A DNA stretch of 64,000 nucleotides. Source: Bog-473 sp963840435 (GTDB lineage: Bacteria; Actinomycetota; Acidimicrobiia; Acidimicrobiales; RAAP-2). The notes beneath the pieces are model-generated. The model had not been told where the DNA came from. It saw only the letters and a list, made by a program, of their open reading frames with translations, and ran no database searches. Of the stretch, positions 34,720 to 43,249 are shown piece by piece (within the stretch, counting starts at the first letter, position 1; every line of letters starts with the position of its first letter). Position numbers and translations under genes: made by a program. Where the stretch lies: NCBI GenBank assembly GCA_963840435.1, contig CAWIYY010000012.1:1-64000 (forward strand), given 5' to 3'.

Positions 34720-35930
34720 GCGTGTCCGACGACAGGAAGGTGGCGGTCCTCGGTGCGGGCATGCACGAATGGGGCAAGTGGGGCCGCCCGTTCGTCGAGT
34801 ACGGGCTGGCCGCCGCCCGCTCCGCCCTGTCCGACGCCGGACTGGGCTGGCGCGACATGCAGTTCGTCTCGGGGGCCGACACCATCCGCAACGGCTACCC
34901 GGGCTTCGTCTCGGGGGCGACGTTCGCCCAGGCGCTGGGCTGGACGGGCGCCCGGGTGTCGAGCGTCTACGCGGCCTGTGCTTCGGGCGCGGTCGCCATC
35001 GCCAACGCGCGGGCGCAGATCCTGGCCGGGCTGTGCGACGTGGCGCTCGTGGTGGGAGCCGACACCACACCCAAGGGGTTCTTCGCCCCGGTCGGCGGCG
35101 ACCGCAAAGACGATCCGGACTGGTTGCGCTTCCACCTCATGGGGGCGACCAACCCCACCTACTTCGCGCTCTACGCCCGGCGCCGCATGGACCGCTTCGG
35201 GGCCACCGAGGAGGACTTCGCGCAGGTCAAGGTGAAGAACGCCCGGCACGGACTGGCCAACCCCTACGCGCGTTACCGCAAGGAGGTGACGGTCGACGAG
35301 GTGCTGGGCTCGCCGATGGTGGCCGATCCGCTGCGCCTGCTCGAGATCTGCGCCACCTCGGACGGCGGTGCCGCCCTGGTGCTCTCGAGCATGGAGTTCG
35401 CCCGGGCCCACGCCGGAGGCTCTGCGCCCCTGGTCACCATCGATGCGGTGTCGACGGTGACGCCGACCTTCCCCAACACGGTCATCGAAATGCCGAACTT
35501 CGCCACCGACTCGGCGGTGACCGCCGCCGCCCCGGACGCGGCCGAGGGCTTCCGGCCCTCCATCGCCGCCGCGGCCTACGCCGAGGCGGGCATCGGGCCC
35601 GAGGACGTCGACCTGGCCGAGGTCTACGACCTGTCGTCCGCCCTCGAGCTCGACTGGTACGAGGACATCGGCCTCTGCGGCGAGGGCGAGGCCGAGAAGC
35701 TGCTCCGGGACGGGGTCACCGCCCTGGGCGGTCGGGTGCCGGTGAACCCCTCCGGTGGCCTGTCCTGCTTCGGCGAGGCCATCCCGGCCCAGGCCATCGC
35801 CCAGGTTTGCGAGTGCGTCTGGCAGCTCAGGGAGGCGGCAACCGGGCGCCAGGTCGAGGGGGCACGGGTGGCGGTGACGGCCAACCAGGGGCTCTTCGGG
35901 CATGGGTCGTCGGTTCTTCTCAGCCGCTGA
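34716..35930 (+). CDS. SCP-x type thiolase-like protein (lipid-transfer/Ltp family)
   Basis: About 404 residues from the GTG at 34716, which overlaps the DUF35 stop; a GTG at 34722 is an alternative. The fold is thiolase-like. A cysteine (C88, VYAACASGAVAIANA) is retained at the nucleophile position, unlike in the pair at 52766-55026. The C terminus has NPSGGLSCFGEAIPA and LFGHGSSVLL. The family includes Ltp2, a steroid side-chain retro-aldolase that needs a DUF35 partner, and true SCP-x thiolases. The retained cysteine favours thiolysis here, but this is unproven. Confidence 0.85.
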   Translation: MSVSDDRKVAVLGAGMHEWGKWGRPFVEYGLAAARSALSDAGLGWRDMQFVSGADTIRNGYPGFVSGATFAQALGWTGARVSSVYAACASGAVAIANARAQILAGLCDVALVVGADTTPKGFFAPVGGDRKDDPDWLRFHLMGATNPTYFALYARRRMDRFGATEEDFAQVKVKNARHGLANPYARYRKEVTVDEVLGSPMVADPLRLLEICATSDGGAALVLSSMEFARAHAGGSAPLVTIDAVSTVTPTFPNTVIEMPNFATDSAVTAAAPDAAEGFRPSIAAAAYAEAGIGPEDVDLAEVYDLSSALELDWYEDIGLCGEGEAEKLLRDGVTALGGRVPVNPSGGLSCFGEAIPAQAIAQVCECVWQLREAATGRQVEGARVAVTANQGLFGHGSSVLLSR

Positions 35931-36120
35931 GTGGATCCTGGGGAGACGTCGCAGGTCAGGGGGCGCATTGTGCATTGGGGGTGTGACAACGGCCTGAACC
36001 GGGTATGGACTGGGATGACACACACTGCGGGGCCCACGCTCTTAGGCTGGGGTTCTCGCAGTTGTTGTCTATTTCGGGTGTCGGCGGAAGAGACGACCCT
36101 GCGAGGAGGGCAAATAGGAA

Positions 36121-36579
36121 ATGTTGGCTACGGATGTGAGAGAGCTGCAAGGCGGAGAGCGGCAAAGAGGAGCGAACGAGTTCATGCCGGACCAGAGTGA
36201 CGACCGGAGCCCGAGCCGGTCTGACGACGAGGTGCTCAAGGCACTCGACGAGCTGGAAGCGGCGCTGCGTGAGAACGCAGAGAACGAGCGTCTTCTCGCC
36301 AAGCGGATCGCCGACGTGCGGCAGGCGCGTGAGAACGGGCAGGAGTGGAAGGCCATCCTCGGTGACGAGGACGAGCCCGGGACCGTCCAGCTGGTGAGCG
36401 CCATCCTGCGCCGCCAGTCCGAGGCGAGCGGCTACCTACGCCGGTCGCTCGTGGTGGCCCTGCGGGCCGAGGGGCAGAGCATCCCGAGCATCGCTCACCT
36501 CTTCGGCGTGACCCATCAGCGGGTGTCGAACCTGCTGCGCCGGGTGGCCCAGGGCAACCTGGCCAACGGCGAGTCTTAA
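36121..36579 (+). CDS. Helix-turn-helix protein with coiled-coil N terminus
   Basis: 152 residues. A charged, helical N-terminal half (ALDELEAALRENAENERLLAKRIADVR) probably forms a coiled coil. The C-terminal LRAEGQSIPSIAHLFGVTHQRVSNLLRRV is a sigma-region-4/HTH-like DNA-binding segment. It may be a small regulator. A GAGGAGGG lies about 11 bases upstream of the first ATG; an ATG at 36184 is a possible alternative. It stands alone between two catabolic operons, with a 190-base leader that holds no other gene. Confidence 0.65.
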   Translation: MLATDVRELQGGERQRGANEFMPDQSDDRSPSRSDDEVLKALDELEAALRENAENERLLAKRIADVRQARENGQEWKAILGDEDEPGTVQLVSAILRRQSEASGYLRRSLVVALRAEGQSIPSIAHLFGVTHQRVSNLLRRVAQGNLANGES

Positions 36580-36641
36580 TCAGGCGGGCAATCAGAGTCC
36601 GAACTTGGGGCCGGAGGAATCCGAGGGGGCCCCGGTTCGAC

Positions 36642-37739
36642 TCACCTTCGGGCCCACGCCTGGAGGATCGCATCGGCCTCGGCCATGATGGCGCCGACGA
36701 TGTCGGCCACCGGTGGCAGAGCGTCGAGCACACCGACCACCTGACCGGTCGGCAGCACGCCGACGTCGGTGCGCCCGTCGACCAGGGCCGCCTTCGTCAT
36801 GACCGGCGCGTTGGCCGCCATGACGACCTGTGACCACGTGAGGTCGTTGCCGTGCTTCATGGCGCGTCCCTCGCGGAGCAACGCGGGCAGGCTCGTGCCC
36901 GACTCCTTGCGGAAGGCGACGGCGCTGCGCACGGCGCGGGGCAGCGAGCGCAGCCAGGATTCTCCTTCGAGGTGGGCCACGAGATCGGTGCGCACGACCC
37001 GTTGTGGCGCGCCGTCGACCTTTGTCGTGACCACGGTCCCGGTGACCGGCGTCTCGAGGTAGAGGCGCTTCACCGCGTCGGGCACCCGGCTCTCGTCGGA
37101 GAGCAGGAAGCGGGTGCCCATGGCCACGCCGGCGGCGCCGTAGGAGAGGGCGGCCACCAGGCCCCGGCCGTCGTAGAAGCCCCCGGCCCCGAGGACGAGC
37201 GCGCGGTCGCCTACCGCCTCGACCACCTGGGGCAACAGCAGGGTGGTGGGCACGGCGCCGGTGTGGCCGCCCCCCTCGGCACCCTGGGCGATCACGGCGT
37301 CGACCCCCCACTCGGCCACCTTCTCGGCGTGGCGGCGGGCGCCGACCGTGGGGATGACGAAGAGCCCGGCCTCCTGGCAGCGGGCCACCAGCTTGGCGTT
37401 GGGTGCCTGGGCGAAGCTGGCCACCCGGGCGCCGGCCTCGATCATGAGTTCGATGCGCGCCTCGGTGTCCGCCGCGTCGGTGCGCAGGTTCACGCCGAAG
37501 GGGGCCCGGGTCCGCTGGCGCACCTCGGCCATGGCTCCCTGCAGCTGGTCGAGCGTCATGGTGGCCGAGGCCAGGATGCCGAGCGCTCCGGCCTCGCAGG
37601 TGGCGGCGACCAGGCGGGGGCCGGCCACCCAGCCCATGCCGGTCTGCACCAGCGGGTAGCGAATGCCGACGCGCTCGCAGAACGCCGTGTGCAGTGCCGG
37701 GTGGAGTGGTGCCGGGGTCGACGCGTCAGGCGGGCTCAG
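36642..37739 (-). CDS. ipdC: IpdC-like flavin reductase (nitronate monooxygenase family)
   Basis: About 365 residues of the nitronate monooxygenase/2-nitropropane dioxygenase TIM-barrel family: IRYPLVQTGMGWVAGPRLVAATCEAGALG, the FMN-binding AQGAEGGGHTG and VLGAGGFYDGRGL. In Mycobacterium, IpdC (Rv3553) acts with IpdAB on steroid C/D-ring intermediates; the gene order here is the same. No ATG, GTG or TTG lies in frame before the conserved region. A CTG at 37737-37739 overlaps the ipdB stop exactly as an ATGA junction would, so translation may start there. That start is an inference. Confidence 0.87.
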   Translation of the reverse strand: MSPPDASTPAPLHPALHTAFCERVGIRYPLVQTGMGWVAGPRLVAATCEAGALGILASATMTLDQLQGAMAEVRQRTRAPFGVNLRTDAADTEARIELMIEAGARVASFAQAPNAKLVARCQEAGLFVIPTVGARRHAEKVAEWGVDAVIAQGAEGGGHTGAVPTTLLLPQVVEAVGDRALVLGAGGFYDGRGLVAALSYGAAGVAMGTRFLLSDESRVPDAVKRLYLETPVTGTVVTTKVDGAPQRVVRTDLVAHLEGESWLRSLPRAVRSAVAFRKESGTSLPALLREGRAMKHGNDLTWSQVVMAANAPVMTKAALVDGRTDVGVLPTGQVVGVLDALPPVADIVGAIMAEADAILQAWARR

Positions 37740-38503
37740 GTCCGCACCTCGCGATCGCGCAGCGAAGCCGGATCGAGCACGAGGCGGATCAGCTCGAGCT
37801 CCTCGGGGGTCGGGAGCCGCGTCTCTTCGACGTCGTCGGGGACGGTCAGCGCGAAGCCGGTGGCGGCCACGATGTCGCCCACGGCGACACCGGGATGGTG
37901 CGAGCGCAGCCGCATGGTGCGGTCGGGCGTCTCGAAGTCGAACACGCCGAGGTTCGAGACGACCCGGCGCACCTGGTGGTAGCGCGTGGCGCCGGGACCG
38001 GCCGCAGCGGCACGGGCGTACCCCACGCCGCAGACGACGTCCACCTGCTCGACGAAGGTGCGGGCGCTGTGGTCGGGCACCCAGTAGCTCGTCGGGTGGT
38101 TGACCGAGTTGCCCGGTGCGCCGCGCACGCCGACCAGCTGCACCTTGGGCTTGCCATGCGGGCCGATGGCGGAGATGTTCTGATTGCCCGAGCGATCGAT
38201 CTGGCTGGCCATCATCATGATGTGCCGCCGCCCGGACCAGACCACGTCGAACACCGAGCGGTAGGGCATGGCCGCCTCGCGGACGAGCTGGGCGGGCGGG
38301 GTGCTGATGGGCGGCGCGCCGACCATCAATGCCGCCTCGCCGTCGGTGAGGACAAGGTCCGGCGCGAAGGTCAACTTGGCCAGGCGGGCTCCGAGCGACG
38401 GGATGGTGCCGAAGGGGCTGGCCATCACCTCGCCGTCGCCCCGCCAGGCGTCGGCGCAGGCGATGACGCAGGATTCGGCCCGGGTGACGTCGGGACCGCT
38501 CAC
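37736..38503 (-). CDS. ipdB: IpdB, steroid ring-opening hydrolase beta subunit (CoA-transferase fold)
   Basis: 255 residues from a GTG that overlaps the ipdA stop (GTGA). CoA-transferase-family features are LAKLTFAPDLVLTDGEAALM, RRHIMMMASQIDRSGNQNIS and GAPGNSVNHPTSYWV. The tail ELIRLVLDPASLRDREVRT matches my recollection of Mtb IpdB (Rv3552). IpdAB forms a heterotetramer that hydrolyses the last steroid ring (COCHEA-CoA) rather than transferring CoA. It is followed by ipdC with a 4-base overlap. Confidence 0.9.
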   Translation of the reverse strand: MSGPDVTRAESCVIACADAWRGDGEVMASPFGTIPSLGARLAKLTFAPDLVLTDGEAALMVGAPPISTPPAQLVREAAMPYRSVFDVVWSGRRHIMMMASQIDRSGNQNISAIGPHGKPKVQLVGVRGAPGNSVNHPTSYWVPDHSARTFVEQVDVVCGVGYARAAAAGPGATRYHQVRRVVSNLGVFDFETPDRTMRLRSHHPGVAVGDIVAATGFALTVPDDVEETRLPTPEELELIRLVLDPASLRDREVRT

Positions 38504-39393
38504 GTGGTCGAGCGCTCCGCGACGCGGGCCTGGTACTCGTCCTCGTCGACGAGGAGGTAGCGGTTGGCGAAGGCCTCCCACTCGGCCGGATCGGCTGCGG
38601 CCACGGCGTACTCCTTCTGGAACGACTCGTCGCGGCCGTAGTCCGGCGGGTTGGCCGTGAAGTGGGCCCCGCCGCGGGCCTCGGCCACGCCGTCGGTGAG
38701 CATGCGGTGGATGGGCACGGAGGAGAGCGGATGCTGTTCGCCGGCCAGTGTCCCGTTCTCCACGATGCGTTCGGCGGTGAGAAAGCGCCGCTCGGCCGCT
38801 CCGAGGAACAACGCGTCGAAGAAGGGATCGGGGCTGAGGATCTGCCCGTTCCCGGCGGTGTCGGCCCGGTTGACGTGCACGATGGCGGCATCGAGCCGGA
38901 GGGCGGGCATGGCGACCAGCTCGACGTCGGCGTCGGCCGGATCGGCCACGAACGGGCTGCCCGCCCCGTACGGGGAGCGGACCAGACGCAGGTCGGGGTT
39001 GACGGTCAGGACGTCGGAGCCGAGCCCGGCCCGCGTGGGCAGGAAGGGCACGCGCCACGACGCCGCCTGGAGGCCGAGGAAGAACATCCCCTCGTCGACC
39101 TCCATCACCTCGACCTTCCCGTGCTGGCGGGCGGCCCGCCAGTGGGGGTCGAGGGCGATGGAGTCGAGGGTGACAAAGCCGCAGACCACCTTGCGCACCT
39201 TGCCGGTGGCGCAGAGCAGGCCGACGTCGGGGCCCCCGTAGGCCACGACGGTCAGATCGGTCAGATCCGACCGGCAGATGGCACGGACGACGGCCATGGG
39301 CTTGCGGCGCGAGCCCCAGCCTCCGATCCCGATGGTCATGCCGGAGCGGAGCTCGCCCACGATGTCATCGACCGTGGTGCGCTTGTCGGACAT
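38500..39393 (-). CDS. ipdA: IpdA, steroid ring-opening hydrolase alpha subunit (CoA-transferase fold)
   Basis: 297 residues. The N terminus MSDKRTTVDDIVGELRSGMT and IGIGGWGSRRKPMAVVRAI, then VVAYGGPDVGLLCATGKV and VAMPALRLDAAIVHVNRAD, closely follow mycobacterial IpdA (Rv3551, about 292 residues). With IpdB it opens the remaining C/D ring of HIP-derived CoA esters by hydrolysis. It lies 7 bases after echA20 and overlaps ipdB, so the four genes form one operon behind the TGACG site at 40200. Confidence 0.92.
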   Translation of the reverse strand: MSDKRTTVDDIVGELRSGMTIGIGGWGSRRKPMAVVRAICRSDLTDLTVVAYGGPDVGLLCATGKVRKVVCGFVTLDSIALDPHWRAARQHGKVEVMEVDEGMFFLGLQAASWRVPFLPTRAGLGSDVLTVNPDLRLVRSPYGAGSPFVADPADADVELVAMPALRLDAAIVHVNRADTAGNGQILSPDPFFDALFLGAAERRFLTAERIVENGTLAGEQHPLSSVPIHRMLTDGVAEARGGAHFTANPPDYGRDESFQKEYAVAAADPAEWEAFANRYLLVDEDEYQARVAERSTT

Positions 39394-39400
39394 CAGGTCT

Positions 39401-40159
39401 TCACTTCGAGGTGTCGGCTTCGCGCTTCTCGACGAAGGCGGCCCGCTGCTCGTCGGCCACGCCGCGCACATGCAGTTCGTAGGTGAAGCCCTGCTCGAAG
39501 CGGTAGCTGCGCTTGACGTCGACCGGGTCGATGCCGTTGAGCGACTCCTTGGCCCGGCGGATGATGGTCGGGCTCTTGGTGGCGATCTCGCCCGCCAGTT
39601 CGAGCGCGGCGGCGTGGAGGCGCTCGGTCGGTACCACCGCGGCGACCGAGCCGTAGGCGGCCAGCTCCGCCGCGGTGATCGGCTTGGCCGTGTAGACCAT
39701 CTTGCGCATGGCGTGCTGGGGCACGAGCCGAGCCAGGTGGGTGGCGGCACCGAGCGCGCCGCGATCCACCTCGGGCAGGCCGAAGGTGGCGTCCTCGGCG
39801 GCCACCACCATGTCGGCGTTGCCGGCCAACCCGATGCCGCCACCGAGGCAGAATCCCTGTACCGCGGCGATCACCGGCACCTCACAGTCGTAGACGGCGG
39901 CGAAGGCGGCGAAGCAGCCGCGGTTCACGCCGACCAGTGCCTCGTCGCCCTTGGCGTTGATCTCCTTGATGTCGACGCCGGCGCAGAAACCCCGTCCGGT
40001 GGCCCGCAGGACGACCACCCGGTTGCTGGGGACCCGTCCGGCGGCGAGCAGGGCGTCGGCCAGGGCGAACCAGCCGGCCACGTCGAGCGCGTTGACCGGC
40101 GGATGGTCGATGACCACTTCGGCGATCCCGTCGTGTTCCTGGAGCACCTCGATCGGCAT
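39401..40159 (-). CDS. echA20: EchA20-like enoyl-CoA hydratase/ring-opening hydrolase
   Basis: 252 residues of the crotonase superfamily. The first oxyanion-hole segment is RATGRGFCAGVDIKEI and the second VQGFCLGGGIGLAGNADMVVA. In Mtb, EchA20 (Rv3550) hydrolytically opens a steroid ring of a HIP-CoA derivative just before IpdAB acts. Gene order echA20-ipdA-ipdB-ipdC is as in mycobacteria, which supports orthology. An AGGGAGAG ribosome site lies about 12 bases upstream, and the TGACG palindrome about 41 bases upstream. Confidence 0.92.
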   Translation of the reverse strand: MPIEVLQEHDGIAEVVIDHPPVNALDVAGWFALADALLAAGRVPSNRVVVLRATGRGFCAGVDIKEINAKGDEALVGVNRGCFAAFAAVYDCEVPVIAAVQGFCLGGGIGLAGNADMVVAAEDATFGLPEVDRGALGAATHLARLVPQHAMRKMVYTAKPITAAELAAYGSVAAVVPTERLHAAALELAGEIATKSPTIIRRAKESLNGIDPVDVKRSYRFEQGFTYELHVRGVADEQRAAFVEKREADTSK

Positions 40160-40199
40160 GGAGTGCCCGGCTCTCCCTCTTCGTCCGCAGGTCGGTTCC

Positions 40200-40212
40200 T
40201 GACGCGACGTCA
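40200..40212 (-). promoter_or_regulatory. TGACG-N3-CGTCA palindrome (site B)
   Basis: TGACGCGACGTCA followed by GAAAC on the plus strand, the same flank as site A at 24411. It lies upstream of the echA20-ipdA-ipdB-ipdC operon and also in front of the divergent gene at 40310. Confidence 0.55.
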
Positions 40213-40309
40213 GAAACGGGTGGGAACTTAGGCCAGGGTGCGGGCAGGGGCCAACGCGGGGACCGGCCGGTGGCCACCGGGGACGCGACCGGCGGTAGCG
40301 TCCGTGGGC

Positions 40310-40711
40310 GTGACGGCCCGGCACGACAGCGCAGGCGCGCTGGCCGAGCGCTACCTCTTGGCCGTGGCGGCCCAGGACTGGCCGACCGTGGAGGCGTGCC
40401 TGGCCCCCGACGTGGCGCGCCTCGGCCCCTACGGCGACGATTTCGGCGACCGCGGGCCCTATCTGGCCTTCCTGCAACGGACCATGCCCGCCCTGGCCGG
40501 CTACCGCCTCGACATCGACACGGTGACCGAGGTCGGTGACGGCCGGGTCTTCGTGGAGCTGCGCGAAACGGTGGAGGTGCACGGTGCGCCCCTCCTGACC
40601 CACGAGTGCCTGGTCTTCGACGTGGTCGAGGACCGCGTGGCACGGGTGGCGATCTACATCCGTCAGGACGCGGCGAAGGCAGACGGAGCCCGAGACGGAG
40701 GGGTGCCGTAG
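40310..40711 (+). CDS. SnoaL-like (NTF2-fold) protein
   Basis: 133 residues from the GTG at 40310; an upstream ATG (40238) would add a low-complexity tail. The NTF2/SnoaL pattern is clear: LAERYLLAVAAQDWPTVEAC, RGPYLAFLQRTMPAL and RVFVELRETVEVHG. Steroid delta-isomerase and polyketide-cyclase relatives share this fold, so a steroid or CoA-intermediate isomerase/hydratase is possible. It sits between the ipd operon and the SDR gene, 11 bases before the latter, and probably forms an operon with it. Confidence 0.7.
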   Translation: MTARHDSAGALAERYLLAVAAQDWPTVEACLAPDVARLGPYGDDFGDRGPYLAFLQRTMPALAGYRLDIDTVTEVGDGRVFVELRETVEVHGAPLLTHECLVFDVVEDRVARVAIYIRQDAAKADGARDGGVP

Positions 40712-40722
40712 GGTTTGCACCC

Positions 40723-41478
40723 ATGGTGCAGCCGGCCTTCGACTTCGACGACCAGGTCGTGGTGGTGACGGGCGGTTCGCGCGGGGTGGGCGCAGGAATC
40801 GTCACCGCCTTTCTCGACGCCGGCGCGTACGTGGTCACCTGCGGACGCCACGAGGCAGAGGTGGACGGCGCAGTCTTCGTGGCGGCCGACATCCGCAAGC
40901 CGCCCGAGGCGGAGCGGGTCATCGCGAAGGCGGTGGAGCAGTGGGGCCGTCTGGATGTGCTGGTGAACAACGCCGGCGGCTCGCCGTCGGTGCCGGCGGC
41001 CGAGGCGACACCGCGCTTCGCCCAGGCCATCGTCGACCTCAACCTGCTGGCGCCGCTCTGGTGCGCCCAGTCCGCGCACAAGGTGATGGTGCTCCAGGAA
41101 GGAGGCGGCTCCATCGTCAACGTGGCCAGCGTGTCGGGGCTGCGACCCTCGCCTGGCGCTTCGGTGTACGGCGCGGCCAAGGCCGGCCTGATCAACCTGA
41201 CCCAGACGCTGGCCATGGAGTGGGCACCGATGGTGCGGGTCAACTGCGTGAGTGCCGGCTTGCTCGACACCGGTGCGGGCGACGACTTCTACGGCGGCCC
41301 CGGGGGGGCGGACAAGGTGGCGGCCACGGTTCCGTTGGGTCGCATGGGGACGCCCGACGACGTGGCGCAGGCCTGCCTGTTCCTGGCGTCGCCGGCGGCG
41401 GGGTTCGCCTCGGGAGCCAACCTCGTGCTCGACGGGGGTGGCGAGGTGCCGCCCTTCCTCACGGCGCTGGGCCACTAA
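40723..41478 (+). CDS. Short-chain dehydrogenase/reductase (steroid-cluster type)
   Basis: A 251-residue SDR with TGGSRGVG at about 16-23, VNNAGG, VNVASVSG, the catalytic SVYGAAKAG and the C-terminal ASGANLVLDGGGE. In mycobacteria two SDR genes (Rv3548c, Rv3549c) lie next to echA20-ipdAB, so a role in oxidising a hydroxyacyl-CoA of that route is likely. No biochemical assignment can be made from sequence. The 167 bases downstream (41479-41645) show no gene. Confidence 0.88.
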   Translation: MVQPAFDFDDQVVVVTGGSRGVGAGIVTAFLDAGAYVVTCGRHEAEVDGAVFVAADIRKPPEAERVIAKAVEQWGRLDVLVNNAGGSPSVPAAEATPRFAQAIVDLNLLAPLWCAQSAHKVMVLQEGGGSIVNVASVSGLRPSPGASVYGAAKAGLINLTQTLAMEWAPMVRVNCVSAGLLDTGAGDDFYGGPGGADKVAATVPLGRMGTPDDVAQACLFLASPAAGFASGANLVLDGGGEVPPFLTALGH

Positions 41479-41645
41479 GCGGGCGTCACCGGCGCCGGTC
41501 GGCCGGGCGGTGGATCGCCCGCTGCGGGTACCAACCCTCGTGTGGCGTGACCAGGCGAACCGGTGCGATGCGGTGCCGTCCCGTCCGTAGCGCTGACCTG
41601 GCCGATGAGGGGGCCCGCAGGCCTCAGCTGCTAGACAGTGCAGCC

Positions 41646-42791
41646 GTGTTATTGGCGGTCCCCACCGAGACCCGTCCCGGAGAGCGCCGTGTGGCCCTCG
41701 TCCCCGACGTGGTCAAGAAGCTGGTCAGCGCGGGCTGGATGGTGCGCATCCAATCGGGTGCCGGGCACGAGGCGGCCTTCAACGACTCGGCCTACACCGA
41801 AGCCGGCGGCGCCACCGCTCCCGACGGCCCGAGCAGCGTGGCCGGGGCGGGCTTGGTCGTCGCCGTGAACCCGCCGAGCGTCGAGCTGGCGGCGGCGTTG
41901 CCCCCGGGCGTGGCCACGCTCAGCTTCTTCGGGGTGGCCCAGTCGGAGGACGCGCTGCGTGCCCTGGCCGCCAAGAAGGCGACGGTCTTCAGCTTCGACC
42001 TGCTGCCCCGGATCAGCCGGGCCCAGAGCATGGATGCCTTGAGCTCGCAGGCCACCGTCTCGGGCTACCGGGCCGGGCTGAGTGCGGCCGAGCACCTGGC
42101 CAAGTTCTTCCCCATGTTCATGACCGCGGCGGGCACGGTGCCGCCGGCCAAGGTGCTCGTGATGGGCGTCGGGGTGGCCGGTCTCCAAGCCATCGCCACG
42201 GCCCGGCGCCTCGGCGCCGTGGTCAAGGCCTACGACGTGCGGGCTGCGGCCAAGGAGGAGGCGGAGAGCCTGGGCGCCACCTTCCTCGACCTCGGGGTGT
42301 CGGCCGAGGGAACCGGCGGCTACGCCCGCGAGCTCTCGCCCGAAGAGCTCGAACGCCAGCGGGCCGCGCTGGCCGAGGAGGTCGGTCGTTCCGACGTCGT
42401 CATCACCACGGCCGCGGTGCCGGGGCGCAAGGCCCCCGTCCTGGTCTCCACTTCCATGGTCGAGGGCATGGCCGAGGGCGCGGTGGTGGTCGACATGGCG
42501 GCCGATCAGGGCGGCAACTGCGAGCTGACCGAGGCGGGCGAGATCGTCCGCCATCACGGGGTGTCGGTGGTCGGCATGGCCAACCCGCCCTCGGGCATGC
42601 CGACGCATGCCAGCTTCCTCTACGCCCGCAACGTGGCCAACGTCCTCGGGTTGATGGGCCCAGACGGCACGCTCGCCCCCGACTGGGACGACGAGATCGT
42701 GGCCGGCATGTGCGTGCTGCGCGAGGGCCAGCCGATGGCACCGGCTGCGGTCGAGCTGCTCGGCGGCGGGCCGGGAGGGGCGGCATCGTGA
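41646..42791 (+). CDS. pntAA: NAD(P) transhydrogenase subunit alpha 1
   Basis: 381 residues from a GTG (VLLAVPTETRPGERRVALVPDVV). This is the NAD(H)-binding domain I of proton-translocating transhydrogenase, with VLVMGVGVAGLQAIATARRLGAVVKAYDVRA as the Rossmann region and QATVSGYRAGLSAAEHL. Subunit alpha is split from its membrane part, as in many bacteria. It is coupled to pntAB by a GTGA overlap. The enzyme uses proton motive force to reduce NADP+ with NADH, supplying NADPH. Confidence 0.93.
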   Translation: MLLAVPTETRPGERRVALVPDVVKKLVSAGWMVRIQSGAGHEAAFNDSAYTEAGGATAPDGPSSVAGAGLVVAVNPPSVELAAALPPGVATLSFFGVAQSEDALRALAAKKATVFSFDLLPRISRAQSMDALSSQATVSGYRAGLSAAEHLAKFFPMFMTAAGTVPPAKVLVMGVGVAGLQAIATARRLGAVVKAYDVRAAAKEEAESLGATFLDLGVSAEGTGGYARELSPEELERQRAALAEEVGRSDVVITTAAVPGRKAPVLVSTSMVEGMAEGAVVVDMAADQGGNCELTEAGEIVRHHGVSVVGMANPPSGMPTHASFLYARNVANVLGLMGPDGTLAPDWDDEIVAGMCVLREGQPMAPAAVELLGGGPGGAAS

Positions 42792-43249
42792 TCGGCCAGC
42801 TGGTGCATCTCGGCTCCGTCCATTTCGGTGTGGCGGTCGACGGGTCGCCGACGGGCATCGTGGCCTACCTGACCGTCTTCGCCCTGGCCGCGTTCGTGGG
42901 CATCGAGGTCGTCTCCAAGGTGCCGAGCATCCTGCACACGCCCCTGATGTCGGGATCGAACGCCATCCACGGCATCGTGCTGGTGGGCGCGCTGACCGTC
43001 ATGGGCGAGGCCCACGGTGCGGCCGAACTGGTGCTCGGATTCTTAGCCGTGTTCCTGGCCACGTTGAACATCGTGGGCGGCTTCGTGGTGACCGACCGCA
43101 TGCTCGAGATGTTCAAGTCCAAGCCCGCTGAGCGCCCGGCCAAGACGCCAGCCCAGAGCGCACAGGCGGCCACCACGCACGAGGCCACGGCCCAGGCGGC
43201 CGAGCCGGGAGACGCCAGCGGTCCGGCCGAGCCCGGAGGTGCCGCCTGA
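42788..43249 (+). CDS. pntAB: NAD(P) transhydrogenase subunit alpha 2 (membrane)
   Basis: 153 residues with about three membrane helices: VAYLTVFALAAFVGIEVV, AIHGIVLVGALTVMGEA and LVLGFLAVFLATLNIVGGF. The conserved VPSILHTPLMSGSNAIHG of the PntAB membrane domain is present. The C-terminal 45 residues are a low-complexity Ala/Thr/Pro tail, longer than usual. The start is a GTG overlapping the pntAA stop, and the stop overlaps pntB. Confidence 0.93.
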   Translation: MIGQLVHLGSVHFGVAVDGSPTGIVAYLTVFALAAFVGIEVVSKVPSILHTPLMSGSNAIHGIVLVGALTVMGEAHGAAELVLGFLAVFLATLNIVGGFVVTDRMLEMFKSKPAERPAKTPAQSAQAATTHEATAQAAEPGDASGPAEPGGAA

